Source: Pachysolen tannophilus NRRL Y-2460
Lineage: Eukaryota > Ascomycota > Pichiomycetes > Alaninales > Pachysolenaceae
Reading direction: 5' to 3'
Length of the DNA: 64,000 bases
Assembly: GCA_001661245.1 (NCBI GenBank)
Contig: KV454013.1
Coordinates: forward strand, 1,146,077 to 1,210,076
In this document: in pieces, positions 49,391-58,380 of the stretch
How the letters are laid out: every line of letters begins with the position of its first letter
How positions within the stretch are numbered: position 1 is the first letter of the stretch
Program-made: the position numbers and the translations under genes
Notes under the pieces: model-generated
The model's database searches: none
What the model was told of the DNA's origin: nothing
What the model saw: the letters and a program-made list of their open reading frames with translations, nothing else

Positions 49391-50608
49391 ATGGGTTTGA
49401 ATAGGAGTTTTTCCAGTTATGTTCTCAAGAGATGTTTTTGTAGTTCGAAGAGGGTAATTTTTAGCCAATCATTATTGAGCAATAGTCATAATTTAAATTT
49501 AGTGCGTAATGGAGTCAAGGGTAATATTATAAGCAATAATAATAATCATTTAATATATGAAGATAAAAGGTTTAGCTTGAGCCGACTTGAAATTTTGAAA
49601 AATGAGAGAATTAAACCATTTTCTGAGTTTTTAACTGATAATTATAATAGGAAACATGATTATTTGAGGATATCTATAACTGAACGATGTAATTTAAGAT
49701 GCACATACTGTATGCCTGAAGATGGTATAGAATTAACACCAAATGAGAAATTGTTAACCACAGAAGAGATTTTGAGAATTGTGAGGATATTTATTTCTCA
49801 AGGTGTGACGAAGGTGAGATTAACCGGTGGTGAGCCAACTGTTCGGAAAGATGTTGTAGAATTGGTGAAAAGATTGAATGAATTAGAAGGATTAAAAGAG
49901 ATTTGTATGACTTCTAATGGAATTGCTCTTCATAGGAAACTTCCTGAATTATTTGCTAGTGGGCTTACTTCGTTGAATTTAAGTCTTGATACTTTAATAG
50001 AGGGAAAATTTTTATTAATAACCAGAAGAAATGGATTAAATGCAGTTATGAAATCTTTGAACAAAGCTTTAGAATTAAATTTACCAAAGATTAAGCTTAA
50101 CGTTGTTATCATGAAAAATATTAATGAGGATGAAATTCTTAATTTTGTTGAATTGACTAAAAATGCTAAAGTTGATGTTAGATTCATAGAATATATGCCA
50201 TTTGAAGGTAATAAATGGCGAAATTCCAAGATGGTGAAATATGAAGATATGTTAAATAATATTAAAGTTGTTCACCCTGATATTTATAGATTGGACCATA
50301 ATCATGGTGATACTTCCAAAAATTTTCAAATACCAAATTATAAAGGAAAAATTGGTTTTATAACTTCCATGACTGAAAATTTTTGTTCTACATGTACGAG
50401 ATTAAGAATAACAAATGATGGCAATTTAAAAGTATGCTTATTTGGTAATAATGAGGTTTCTTTAAGAGATTTATTAAGACAAGGTAAAAATGATGATGAG
50501 ATCTTGCAACATATTGGTAAACTGGTTAAAAGTAAAAAAGCTAAACATGCTGGTATTGGTGAATTGGAGAATTTACCAAATAGACCTATGATTCTTATTG
50601 GTGGGTAA
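49391..50608 (+). CDS. MOCS1A: GTP 3',8-cyclase, MoaA/MOCS1A (Mo cofactor step 1)
   Basis: 405 residues. A basic, Ser/Phe-rich N terminus (MGLNRSFSSYVLKRCFCSS) looks like a mitochondrial presequence, where this step occurs in eukaryotes. Radical-SAM motif C-x3-C-x2-C is in ERCNLRCTYCMPEDG. VRLTGGEPTVRKD and LNLSLDTL are family blocks. The C-terminal 4Fe-4S motif is C-x2-C-x13-C (NFCSTCTRLRITNDGNLKVC). The protein ends in Gly-Gly, which MoaA/MOCS1A needs for activity, followed by tandem stops TAA TAA (50606-50611). With MoaC it converts GTP to cPMP. It is divergent from YNR1, whose product uses the cofactor. See the MoaC entry and intron entry for the fusion question. Confidence 0.96.
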   Translation: MGLNRSFSSYVLKRCFCSSKRVIFSQSLLSNSHNLNLVRNGVKGNIISNNNNHLIYEDKRFSLSRLEILKNERIKPFSEFLTDNYNRKHDYLRISITERCNLRCTYCMPEDGIELTPNEKLLTTEEILRIVRIFISQGVTKVRLTGGEPTVRKDVVELVKRLNELEGLKEICMTSNGIALHRKLPELFASGLTSLNLSLDTLIEGKFLLITRRNGLNAVMKSLNKALELNLPKIKLNVVIMKNINEDEILNFVELTKNAKVDVRFIEYMPFEGNKWRNSKMVKYEDMLNNIKVVHPDIYRLDHNHGDTSKNFQIPNYKGKIGFITSMTENFCSTCTRLRITNDGNLKVCLFGNNEVSLRDLLRQGKNDDEILQHIGKLVKSKKAKHAGIGELENLPNRPMILIGG

Positions 50609-50681
50609 TAAAATTTTTTTTTCTTTTATTTTTTTTTTTTTTTTTTTGGCAAATTCAATTCTAACATTTTCTTCTTGATAG
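50601..50681 (+). other. Candidate (alternative) intron linking MoaA and MoaC
   Basis: Branch TTCTAAC (50659-50665, the same motif as in the PAC10 intron) and acceptor TAG ending at 50681 follow a T tract. Two possible donors: GTGGGT at 50601 and GTAATA at 50605. Using 50601 removes 81 nt, deletes the terminal Gly-Gly and both stops, and reads on in frame as [10 protein letters not shown] into MoaC. Using 50605 gives Gly-Gly followed by TGA, leaving MoaA unchanged. Neither donor is the common GTAAGT, so splicing is unproven. Confidence 0.5.
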
Positions 50682-50749
50682 ATGATTTCTATAACAAATT
50701 CCACAATGGTATTTGGTTGAAAAAAACTCAGTTTTCGAATATAAGGAGG

Positions 50750-51256
50750 ATGTTCAGTACATTTCTGAGGAATTTAAATAATGATGATTCAAAGTTAACA
50801 CACGTTGATGCATCTGGCAATGCAAATATGGTTGATATACATAATAAGGAAATTTCACATAGAATTGCAAGAGCTTCAGGAACAATTGTTTTTTCAAATG
50901 ATCTCCCTATAACATTGATAAGAGCGAATAGTATTAAAAAGGGAGATGTTATTAGTATAGCTAGAGTATCAGGTATAATGGCTGCTAAGAAGACTTCTGA
51001 ATTGATACCATTATGTCATCCAATAATGATAACTAAGGTGAAGGTTGATTTCACGATTGGAGACAACAAAATTGACGTGATTTGTTCAGTTGAGTGTGAT
51101 GGTAAAACAGGTGTTGAGATGGAAGCACTAACGGGACTCAACGTTGCCTTATTAACAATATACGATATGTGTAAAGCAGTTGATAAAGAAATGGTAATAG
51201 GTAATGTTAAAATTATTCATAAGAGCGGTGGGAAATCAGGAGAGTTTAATCTTTAA
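50750..51256 (+). CDS. MOCS1B: Cyclic pyranopterin monophosphate synthase, MoaC/MOCS1B (Mo cofactor step 1)
   Basis: From the ATG at 50750 the product has 168 residues ([23 protein letters not shown]); the frame is open back to 50612 just after MoaA's stops, in the same frame. MoaC signatures: [64 protein letters not shown] and KSGGKSGEF. It converts the MoaA product to cPMP. There are two short out-of-frame ATGs (50682 and 50714) before its own ATG, which would hinder independent translation and favour expression as a spliced MoaA-MoaC fusion. The N-terminal FSTFLRN could otherwise act in targeting. Confidence 0.93.
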   Translation: MFSTFLRNLNNDDSKLTHVDASGNANMVDIHNKEISHRIARASGTIVFSNDLPITLIRANSIKKGDVISIARVSGIMAAKKTSELIPLCHPIMITKVKVDFTIGDNKIDVICSVECDGKTGVEMEALTGLNVALLTIYDMCKAVDKEMVIGNVKIIHKSGGKSGEFNL

Positions 51257-51524
51257 AACTTTTCCCCAAATTAATCTACATTTTTATAACTTATATAAAC
51301 CCCGAAATGATGAAATTATTACTTATGAGAAACAATCAAAAAGAAAAAAAAAAAAGAAGAAAAAGAACAAAAAAAAAAGAAAGAAAGAAAGATTTTAAGA
51401 ATTTTTTTATTTGAATTAATGTAAAAGTTTCTATCATTTTTCCTGTTTTATCTTTTCTTTTTTTTTTTTTTTTCCTTTTCTTTTTATAAATAAAATATAC
51501 CTATTTTCTTTTCTTTTTATTTAT
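51257..51524. terminator. 3' region between convergent MoaC and RPS19
   Basis: 268 bases with a purine (A/G) tract at about 51340-51395 and a T/C-rich tract at about 51440-51520. It looks like overlapping 3' ends. A plus-strand frame through the purine tract is a Lys run and is not a gene. Confidence 0.4.
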
Positions 51525-52321
51525 TTACTCGTCATCTTCTTCTTCTAAAGTCTGAGCAGCAATACGATCTAAATCTCTCTGACCATTTTCAGAAATTCTT
51601 CTACCACCTTTTGGTGAGATTTCAACAACACCAATTTTTTCCAAAGATTGTAAGACTCTTCTATTAACAGAACCTGAAGCATCAGCATGCTTTGATGGTC
51701 TAGCACCACGGTTAACAGCACCACCGTATAATTTGTTCAATTTACCAACACCAACTTGTTTTCTTAAGTAAATGTGTCTAGCAACTGAAGCAGCACGCTT
51801 GTAAAACCAAGTTTCAGCTTCTTGTGGTGGTAATTCGTTACCTGCTGAAGTCTTGACAATATCAACAAAACCTGGTACTTCTAATTTACCTTGACGTTGT
51901 AAGAATTGGGCATAAGCATTAATGAATTCCTGAGCTGGAACATCTCTATAAATAATAAAAAAAAAGGTAATAAAAATGAAAACGTTAGTAATGAATTTCT
52001 TTTTTCTTTAAAAAATAAAAAACAACTGGTAAAACATGAATCAACTTTCAATTTAAAAAGAGTCTTCTGAGATTCAAAATAAGTTCCATTTTACATTATC
52101 TATCTCCACTTGATCATTTGAAAACATTACCCATTTATGATTAATACTAATTTCTTATATTATTCACTTCATAAAACAACATTGAATACTTCTTCTTTAC
52201 ACTTTGATTAAATTCTCTTCTCTCTTCTCTCTTCTCTCTTCTTCTCTTTAAACTTCCAACTCAATCCATAAATTTACCAACATGAATAAAAACAAACCTA
52301 CCTGACTGAAACACCTGGCAT
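51525..52321 (-). CDS. RPS19: 40S ribosomal protein S19 (eS19), one intron
   Basis: Exon 1 52302-52321 (20 nt, MPGVSV plus two bases), intron 51946-52301 (356 nt; donor GTAGGT, branch TACTAAC at 51984-51990, acceptor ATAG), exon 2 51525-51945; 146 residues. The sequence matches yeast Rps19 nearly residue for residue: RDVPAQEFINAYAQFLQRQGKLEVPGFVDIVKTS, WFYKRAASVARHIYLRKQVGVGKLNKLYGG, ISPKGGRRISENGQRDLDRIAAQTLEEEDDE. It sits in the 40S head. The short first exon and early intron are typical of yeast ribosomal protein genes. The intron has a (CTCTT)n pyrimidine run on the plus strand near 52213-52250. Confidence 0.97.
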
Positions 52322-52531
52322 TTTCGGTTATAACTATTATTTCTATATTATAGATATATTTGATGTATTTTAACAAATCCTTAGTGGTATTATATATTGG
52401 AATGAAGATTTTTTTTTTTCAACCCCAGAACAGGAGAGTGAAAAAATTCAAAAAGAAAAAAAAAAAAAAAAAAAAAAAAATTAAAAAAAGTTTCGTGCAA
52501 AACTTTCCAAAAAATAAAAAAATTAAAACAA

Positions 52532-52547
52532 TTTCCTAATTAGGAAA
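52532..52547. promoter_or_regulatory. Mcm1-type CArG palindrome, RPS19 promoter
   Basis: TTTCCTAATTAGGAAA is a perfect 16-bp palindrome with a CC(A/T)6GG core, the ideal MADS-box (Mcm1) site. It lies about 210 bases upstream of the RPS19 ATG and 270 bases upstream of the F-box gene. Confidence 0.65.
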
Positions 52548-52660
52548 CAACAGTCACATATTTGCTGAGAGGACAAAAAAGAATTCGTTTTCGGAAAAGT
52601 GTTGTTTATGTACACGTCCTTAAAAACAAGAAGAGCAAAAGTAGTGTTTGATAGCATTAA

Positions 52661-52675
52661 TTCCTAAATAGGAAA
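52661..52675. promoter_or_regulatory. Second Mcm1-type CArG box, RPS19 promoter
   Basis: TTCCTAAATAGGAAA has a CC(A/T)6GG core (52663-52672). It is 340 bases upstream of RPS19 and 145 bases upstream of the F-box gene. Confidence 0.55.
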
Positions 52676-52818
52676 TACAACATGCAATAAGTTTTAAATA
52701 GTTAGTAAATATATAATAATTACATATTTATATATTTGTATATTTATCTATATATTTATTTCTACATATATATATATATATTGTATTCGGAATAGTGTTG
52801 GACTTGGGCGGTTTTGTC

Positions 52819-54567
52819 ATGGAAAGCTCTTTATTGTTGCTTCCTCATGAGGTTATTTTCAGGATATTTGACAACTTGATACCGGCATCGTTTTCCAGTC
52901 CACACCCGCCAAACGCTTATAAGAACAATGTATTGGAATTTATTAATCCTGATAAGTCACAATTAAAAGATTTGATAAATTTATCATTGACGAATAGGTA
53001 TTTGAGAAGTTTGAGTATTATGTTTTTGAAAGATAGGAATCATGGTGAGTTATTTTTATCTCTAGCAAGAGATTGTGGTTTACCAACTCTGATTCAATAT
53101 TCCAAGAATATTTGTCAATCTTTGTTATCTTGTATTATTGGTGATGAGCAAATATTGAATGATGCGGCTCATGGGATTTTATTTTCCCATAATGTGAATT
53201 ATCTTGAAATTAGAATAGACGATTTAAATACTGCACAATGGTTAGATTTAGTTTCCATATATCATGATAAATTAAATCATCTTAAGGTATTAGGACCAAC
53301 AGAAAGTTTCCAAGAAGTTTTTTATATGATTGACAATTTTAATACATCATCATTATTAAAATTTAAATTTTTGCAAAAATTATCAATACCATTACCAAAT
53401 TCAACTTATTTATTAGATAAGTTGGGATATTTTTTCAATTGGAATAATTTAAAAAATTTAAATTTATTTATTGAACCATTTACATTTGAAAAAAATTTAA
53501 ATGATATTGAAAAGACTTTCCAAAAATTAAATTTTTTTTTTGAAGGAAATAATGAATTAATTGAATTGAATTTAATAAGTGGTAATAGTTTTATTTACTA
53601 TAATAATCTTTTATTACTTGAAGTTTCAAAATTTTTATTAAATTTTGTTAATAATTTACAAAAATTGTCTATAAGGCATGATAGTTTAAGGTATAAAGCA
53701 AGTTTTAGTAGCTATAACAATTTTGATTCATCATTTGATTCTTTTAGATATAGGGATAATTCTTTTGGTTTTGAAAAATTATTTCAATCTATAAATTTAT
53801 TAAAAAAATTACTGAAATTAAGTATTGATGCAGATTTATCTAGAAAATTTTGTAATGAAGTTCAAGTTAGTTTTAATCAAAGATTTGGTATTAATACAAT
53901 TTATGATAATATTAAAATTGCAAAATATAGACAAGATCATAATATTTTTTTAGAATTAGAAATTGTTGAACCTACTTTTGTTTATCCAATATCATTAGAA
54001 CAAAGACTGGGTTTTTTACAAATAATTTTAATTTTAAAAGATTTAAATATCAATAAACTTTCACTTAAATATGGACTTCAATTAGAATTACTGCTTGGAT
54101 CACATGTGAAATTTATCTTGGATATTTTGACTACATTGGGTACGAGTTTCAAATATACAAAGATAACCTATGTTTCATTTGAATTAATTTCTTCAACAAT
54201 TGATGATTCGATAATATTAGAACATAATGAAAAATTTCCAAATGATCATGTTGATATCTGGGAAAGAATAGATTCTAATTCACCAGATTATAAAAATTTG
54301 GAATTTTTTAAAAAAATTAAATATATTAATCAGGAATTATACCAAGATATTAAGATGGTTGATTATGTAAGAATAATGAATGGGGGTTTAAAAAATTTTG
54401 ATAAGATTCAATTATACCTGGATCAATTTTACAGTGAAGAACAGCATGATAAATATATCAAACAACAAAGATTAGATTTTTGGAACGTTGAATGTTTATT
54501 AAAAGATTTTATTAGGTTTGACGTTATAGGGGTAAATAATAGGCATGGTGTTAGCATTTTCCAATAA
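52819..54567 (+). CDS. F-box-like protein, unknown target
   Basis: 582 residues from ATG 52819 (MESSLLLLPHEVIFRIFDNL); the upstream frame starts at TTG. The first about 70 residues look like an F-box: LLPHEVIFRIFDNLIP, then LSLTNRYLRSL after a loop. The rest is Leu/Asn/Phe-rich with irregular leucine-repeat-like spacing (LNHLKVLG, LKFLQKLSIPLP, LKNLNLFIEPF, LQKLSIRH), as in the divergent yeast F-box proteins. A role as a Skp1-Cul1 ubiquitin-ligase adaptor would follow, but the F-box is weak. I do not recognise the orthologue. Confidence 0.55.
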   Translation: MESSLLLLPHEVIFRIFDNLIPASFSSPHPPNAYKNNVLEFINPDKSQLKDLINLSLTNRYLRSLSIMFLKDRNHGELFLSLARDCGLPTLIQYSKNICQSLLSCIIGDEQILNDAAHGILFSHNVNYLEIRIDDLNTAQWLDLVSIYHDKLNHLKVLGPTESFQEVFYMIDNFNTSSLLKFKFLQKLSIPLPNSTYLLDKLGYFFNWNNLKNLNLFIEPFTFEKNLNDIEKTFQKLNFFFEGNNELIELNLISGNSFIYYNNLLLLEVSKFLLNFVNNLQKLSIRHDSLRYKASFSSYNNFDSSFDSFRYRDNSFGFEKLFQSINLLKKLLKLSIDADLSRKFCNEVQVSFNQRFGINTIYDNIKIAKYRQDHNIFLELEIVEPTFVYPISLEQRLGFLQIILILKDLNINKLSLKYGLQLELLLGSHVKFILDILTTLGTSFKYTKITYVSFELISSTIDDSIILEHNEKFPNDHVDIWERIDSNSPDYKNLEFFKKIKYINQELYQDIKMVDYVRIMNGGLKNFDKIQLYLDQFYSEEQHDKYIKQQRLDFWNVECLLKDFIRFDVIGVNNRHGVSIFQ

Positions 54568-54785
54568 ATTTATTATATTTAAACAATAAACAATAATTAA
54601 TTTCTCCATTTCCATTCTTTCTCCTAATTCTACAAAATAAAAAAAAAAATAAAGATAAAAATAAAAAGAGATTTGAAAAAAATTTTTTTTTTTTTTTTTT
54701 TTTTTTAATATTTAAATTTTAAATTTTAAATATATATATGATATATACATATATATTTCAAAGTGAAAATTTTTAATTATTTAAT
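54568..54785. terminator. 3' region between convergent F-box gene and RPL18
   Basis: 218 bases, with a 23-base T run at about 54684-54706 and the inverted stretch AATTTTAAATTTTAAAT near 54715. AT-rich 3'-end DNA. Confidence 0.4.
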
Positions 54786-55873
54786 TTAAACTTTGAAACC
54801 CTTTGATCTTCTTCTACCTCTAGCTCTTTCGAATTTTCTACCCTTTGATAAAATTCTTGGAGCCTTGTTTTTATGAGGACCGAAACCGAAATGTCTAACA
54901 GCTTCTCTAGCATTTCTTGGACCTCTAACAATCAAAGTATTTTCACCTTTTGGAGCTCTTAAAGCCAATTGATCAAAAGTGATGGTTTCACCACCATTTT
55001 TCAAGATAGTAGCTCTAGCACCTGCAGTGAATCTTAAAGCAGCAACAGTTGTCTTTGGGAATGATAATAATCTTGTATCATCGGTAACGGTACCAACAAC
55101 AACAATTATTCTTTGTGGAGCATTTTCCTGAGATGGTTTTTGGTTAACTGCTTTAGCAATTCTTGAAACAGAAACAGGAGGTCTGTTAATCTTTGACAAG
55201 AATAATGATTTTAAAATAACCTTGTTGAATGGAGCACCAGTACGACCTATTAATAAAAATAAATTATAATTAGTTAGTATTTTAAAATTCTGCTCAAAGA
55301 TCGCACATAAAATATATTATTAAAACCAATGAAAAAAAGAGAAAAAAATAATCTTTTTAATAATATTTTGTACTCGCAGAATATTTCAAAAACATTCATT
55401 CTCCTCATCAAGAGGAAAAAAAGAATGAATATGTATCATATAATAGATAATAAAAAAAAAAATAGCTAGTTAATTCTAAATATCTTTCAAGTATGGGATA
55501 ACTTATATTTATCGGTGTGTCTACCGAAATAAGTTCAACTCCCTCACAATTAAGATATAAAGAAATACAATTAAGTAAAAAAAAAAATTTTTTTTTCTTT
55601 AAAACTCAAGCCATATTCCCTTCCCATCTATCATAATCACAAAGTATTTAATCTTGTTGACCAAATACTTTTCAAAATCTCTAAAATTTTTTAAAATTTT
55701 TTAAAATTCCAATAATATAAAAATATAAATGTGCAATAGTGAATTATTCAGTATTACTTACGAGCTAAGAAAGCATATAATTTGACCAATGATCTCAAGT
55801 AGACGTTGTCTGACTTTGGAGCTTCACGGTGACCAGATCTGGCGTGTTGCTTGGTGTAATGATCTCTACCCAT
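54786..55873 (-). CDS. RPL18: 60S ribosomal protein L18 (eL18), one intron
   Basis: Exon 1 55762-55873 (112 nt), intron 55247-55761 (515 nt; donor GTAAGT, branch TACTAAC at 55273-55279, acceptor AATAG), exon 2 54786-55246; 190 residues. [128 protein letters not shown] and [13 protein letters not shown] are the eL18 sequence. Part of the 60S subunit. The intron position inside LAR-R matches yeast RPL18 genes. I looked for a box C/D snoRNA in the intron and found none. Confidence 0.97.
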
Positions 55874-56208
55874 TTTTACTTGTTTAAAACCTATTACTTT
55901 CAATAGAAAAAAAAAAAAAAAAAAAGAAAGAAAAAAAAGAATGAATATATAATTATATTATAAAAATGAAAAATTTTTGAAAAATTTCTTCTTCTTACTG
56001 CGTTTACAGTTGAAAAAAAAAAATTTTTTTTTTTTTTTTTTTTCGTCTTTTTGAAAAAGAAAAGTGGAAAAAATATCAAAAAACAGAAAAAGGAAGTTTA
56101 ATAAAATTATTAGTGAATGGAAAAATGAAAAAAATGAGGGCTAAAAACCCTTTTTAAAAAATTGTAAAACAAAACGGTGCAAGGATGTACCAAATTTTAT
56201 TTGTCCTG

Positions 56209-56233
56209 TCATGTGATTATACAGTCATGTGAT
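56209..56233. promoter_or_regulatory. Tandem Cbf1-like sites in the RPL18/PAC10 promoter
   Basis: GTCATGTGAT occurs twice as a direct repeat (CATGTGAT at 56210-56217 and 56226-56233). The reverse complement ATCACATG matches the Cbf1-type E-box RTCACATG. The repeats are 16 bases apart, about 340 bases upstream of RPL18. In Candida albicans Cbf1 works at ribosomal protein genes. Confidence 0.5.
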
Positions 56234-56280
56234 AATATATATGTGTGTTTTCCGTCTTCTTCTTTCACACTCTCCACCTT

Positions 56281-56290
56281 CCAAATTAGG
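56281..56290. promoter_or_regulatory. Mcm1-type CArG box, RPL18/PAC10 promoter
   Basis: CCAAATTAGG within TTCCAAATTAGGATA: a CC(A/T)6GG core as in the RPS19 promoter. It is about 410 bases upstream of RPL18 and 310 bases upstream of PAC10. Confidence 0.45.
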
Positions 56291-56599
56291 ATACTCAAGG
56301 GCTGTTGCTACTTGTGGAATTGGTAGTGCAAATGTTTTGGAAACAGCCCCTGAAGTGACACAAGAAAGCGGTGTCACCCTTTTTGTTTGTTTGTTGTTCT
56401 CTTGTTATAAGGTGAAATGGCAAAAAACAAAGAAAGAAGTGACACGGCGCTGGTGTTCTTTATGAGTGACACGAGAAGATTTAAGAGAAAACAAACCCAC
56501 TTATTAAATACTAAAAAATGGTTATTATTCACAATTAGAAATAATAATATATTTAAATATATTTAAATATATTTTTGAAAATATATATATCTATAGGTG

Positions 56600-57268
56600 A
56601 TGACAACTGAATTGACGTAAGTATGCTTTTTTTTTTTCTTTAAAAAAAAAAAGAGAATTATTTTATTAATTGTGAGATAAAAAGTTTCTAACTAAAAAAA
56701 TTTGGTTTAATTTAGAACTGCTGTTACCAATGCAAGAGGTATTCCTCAGGCTAAATTTATTGAAAATATTGATTTATTTATTAATAATAAATCTCCTAGT
56801 GAAGAATTAATCAATTCAAAACTTTCTTCAATACAGGACTTGTTGAATCAATTTAAATTTATGGAAGAATCAAAGAAAGTTTCTTTACAAAATTTAAAAA
56901 TTAAAGTACCTGATTTAGAGCAAAATATTTCAATTATTAAAACACTACAAGAAGAAAAAAAAAATGATGAATTTATAGAACAAGAAGTTAATTATCAATT
57001 AAATGATACAATTTTCACTAAAGCAGTGATAGATAAAAATGAATTGGAGTCTGTTTTTCTATGGTTGGGAGCTGATGTGATGTTGGAATACCCTATTGAT
57101 GAAGCATTAGAAATGTTAAATAAAAGATTAAAAGAAGCTAATGAAAATAAGGATAAAACTGTAGAAGATTTGGAATTTTTAAGAGAAAATATAACAACCA
57201 TGGAAGTCAATTTAGCTAGATTATATAATTGGGATGTCAAGAGAAGAAGAGGAACAGATTCAAAATAA
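56600..57268 (+). CDS. PAC10: Prefoldin subunit 3 (Pac10/Gim2), one intron
   Basis: Exon 1 56600-56616 (17 nt), intron 56617-56715 (99 nt; donor GTAAGT, branch TTCTAAC at 56686-56692, acceptor TTTAG), exon 2 56716-57268; 189 residues. Splicing gives MTTELTTAVTNARGIPQAKFIENIDLF, with the family NxRGIPxxxFIE motif. The two coiled coils flank a beta hairpin containing VFLWLGADVMLEYPIDEA, and the end is FLRENITTMEVNLARLYNWDVKRRR, highly typical of prefoldin 3. Pac10 is an alpha-type subunit of the GimC/prefoldin co-chaperone that feeds actin and tubulin to CCT. Confidence 0.95.
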
Positions 57269-57314
57269 AATCAAGAAAAAAAAAAACTAAGTTTAAATAT
57301 ATATATATGACTAT

Positions 57315-58184
57315 TTATGTTCTAAATGTATCTAGTAATTGTGATCCTAATGGCCGAACAGGTGTATCTGCTACCCCGGTATCGTTATTTATATTTCCAG
57401 CTTCATCGTCATCATCATCATCATAATTATCATTATCATTATCGTACCCTCCTGGGGCATTCTGATCCTCTAGATCGACAATGTTATTATTATTATTGGC
57501 GGTTCTACCAGAGAAAGATGTAGAAATTATTTTCTTTGTTGAAAATTCCCTGTTTATCAAGTAATTCTTTAATAAAAGTAGCATCCAGTTTTTACCAAGT
57601 AATGTTTCCTTCATTATTAACTTCCCTAATAACCAACCAATTACTCCTGGTACTAATGAATTTAAACCTTCATTTAATAAAAATAATATACATGTAACCA
57701 ATATAAAGAATTTATCATTTAAAACCAATTGTGTATTAGTAAGTTTGATGGCAAATCTATAATTTGAAGGAACAAAATCATTAAAAAATGAAATATTTAA
57801 CATGATTAATGAAATTGGTCCAGAAGATATTTCGAAATTAATTCCTAATCCTCTATATAATGAAAACAATAATACATAATCGATTATCATCACATATATA
57901 AATGAAACAATTAAAATAGAAACAAACTTCAGACTTCCAAATATTAATTCAACTTTATTGATCGCCTTTAAAAAAATCATTATCGATAATAATACTTGAC
58001 TCTCATTTTTAAATACAAATTGTATTAATAAAAACCTATAATATTGACTCCATTGTGATATAAATGGGTTATATTCAAGTATGAAAAGATATTTTAAATC
58101 ACATAATGAAATAACTAACGCCAACAGTACTGTTGATATTATTAAAGTCTTGGTGACCGGTTGTAACGATGACGGTTTCGACAT
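57315..58184 (-). CDS. DSC2: Dsc2-like rhomboid pseudoprotease (UBAC2 family)
   Basis: 289 residues. About six membrane helices occupy the first about 215 residues, then a polar Asn/Asp-rich cytosolic tail. The block NPFISQWSQYYRFLLIQFVFKNESQVLLSIMIFLKAINKVELIFGSLKFVSILI matches the Dsc2/UBAC2/Der1-like rhomboid fold (W-R-F, NES, L-R-x-x-E-x-x-x-G-S-x-K-F). It has no rhomboid Ser-His dyad that I can see, as expected for Dsc2. Dsc2 is part of the Golgi Dsc/Tul1 ubiquitin ligase that sorts membrane proteins. The call depends on this one block; the tail lacks a recognisable UBA domain. Confidence 0.65.
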   Translation of the reverse strand: MSKPSSLQPVTKTLIISTVLLALVISLCDLKYLFILEYNPFISQWSQYYRFLLIQFVFKNESQVLLSIMIFLKAINKVELIFGSLKFVSILIVSFIYVMIIDYVLLFSLYRGLGINFEISSGPISLIMLNISFFNDFVPSNYRFAIKLTNTQLVLNDKFFILVTCILFLLNEGLNSLVPGVIGWLLGKLIMKETLLGKNWMLLLLKNYLINREFSTKKIISTSFSGRTANNNNNIVDLEDQNAPGGYDNDNDNYDDDDDDEAGNINNDTGVADTPVRPLGSQLLDTFRT

Positions 58185-58380
58185 GATTTGATTTATTGTA
58201 TCATTAATTAAAAGAATATATAATTAATTAATTAAAAATAAAAAAATAAAAATAAAAATTTAGTGGTTTTTATTAATATTATTATTATTATTTTATCTTA
58301 AGTGATAATCATTTATATCTTTTTATTATTAAATCACAAGAACAAAAAAATTACTTGAGAGTAGGATTGTTATTTATGAT

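Larger units (their letters stand above)
52322..52818. other. Divergent intergenic region RPS19 / F-box gene
   Basis: 497 bases. Besides the two CArG boxes it holds a 25-base A run near 52457-52481 on the RPS19 side and (TA)n tracts near 52715-52782 before the F-box gene. Confidence 0.5.
55874..56599. other. Divergent intergenic region RPL18 / PAC10
   Basis: 726 bases. A tracts just upstream of RPL18 (55908-55932) and a T tract at 56024-56043, then AGGGCTAAAAACCCT (56138-56152, weakly like a Tbf1 half-site pair), the tandem Cbf1-like sites and the CArG box. Four GTGACAC heptamers follow: 56355-56361, 56371-56377 (inverted), 56439-56445 and 56466-56472. The plus-strand frame 56229-56465 is not supported. 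Confidence 0.5.

Noticed and set aside
50682-50720. ATG right after the MoaA-MoaC acceptor as the MoaC start
   Set aside because: It is out of frame with MoaC and stops after a dozen codons; it acts at most as a short upstream frame.
55247-55761. Possible box C/D snoRNA in the RPL18 intron
   Set aside because: A TGATGA-like and a CTGA motif occur on the sense strand, but in the wrong order and without terminal stems.
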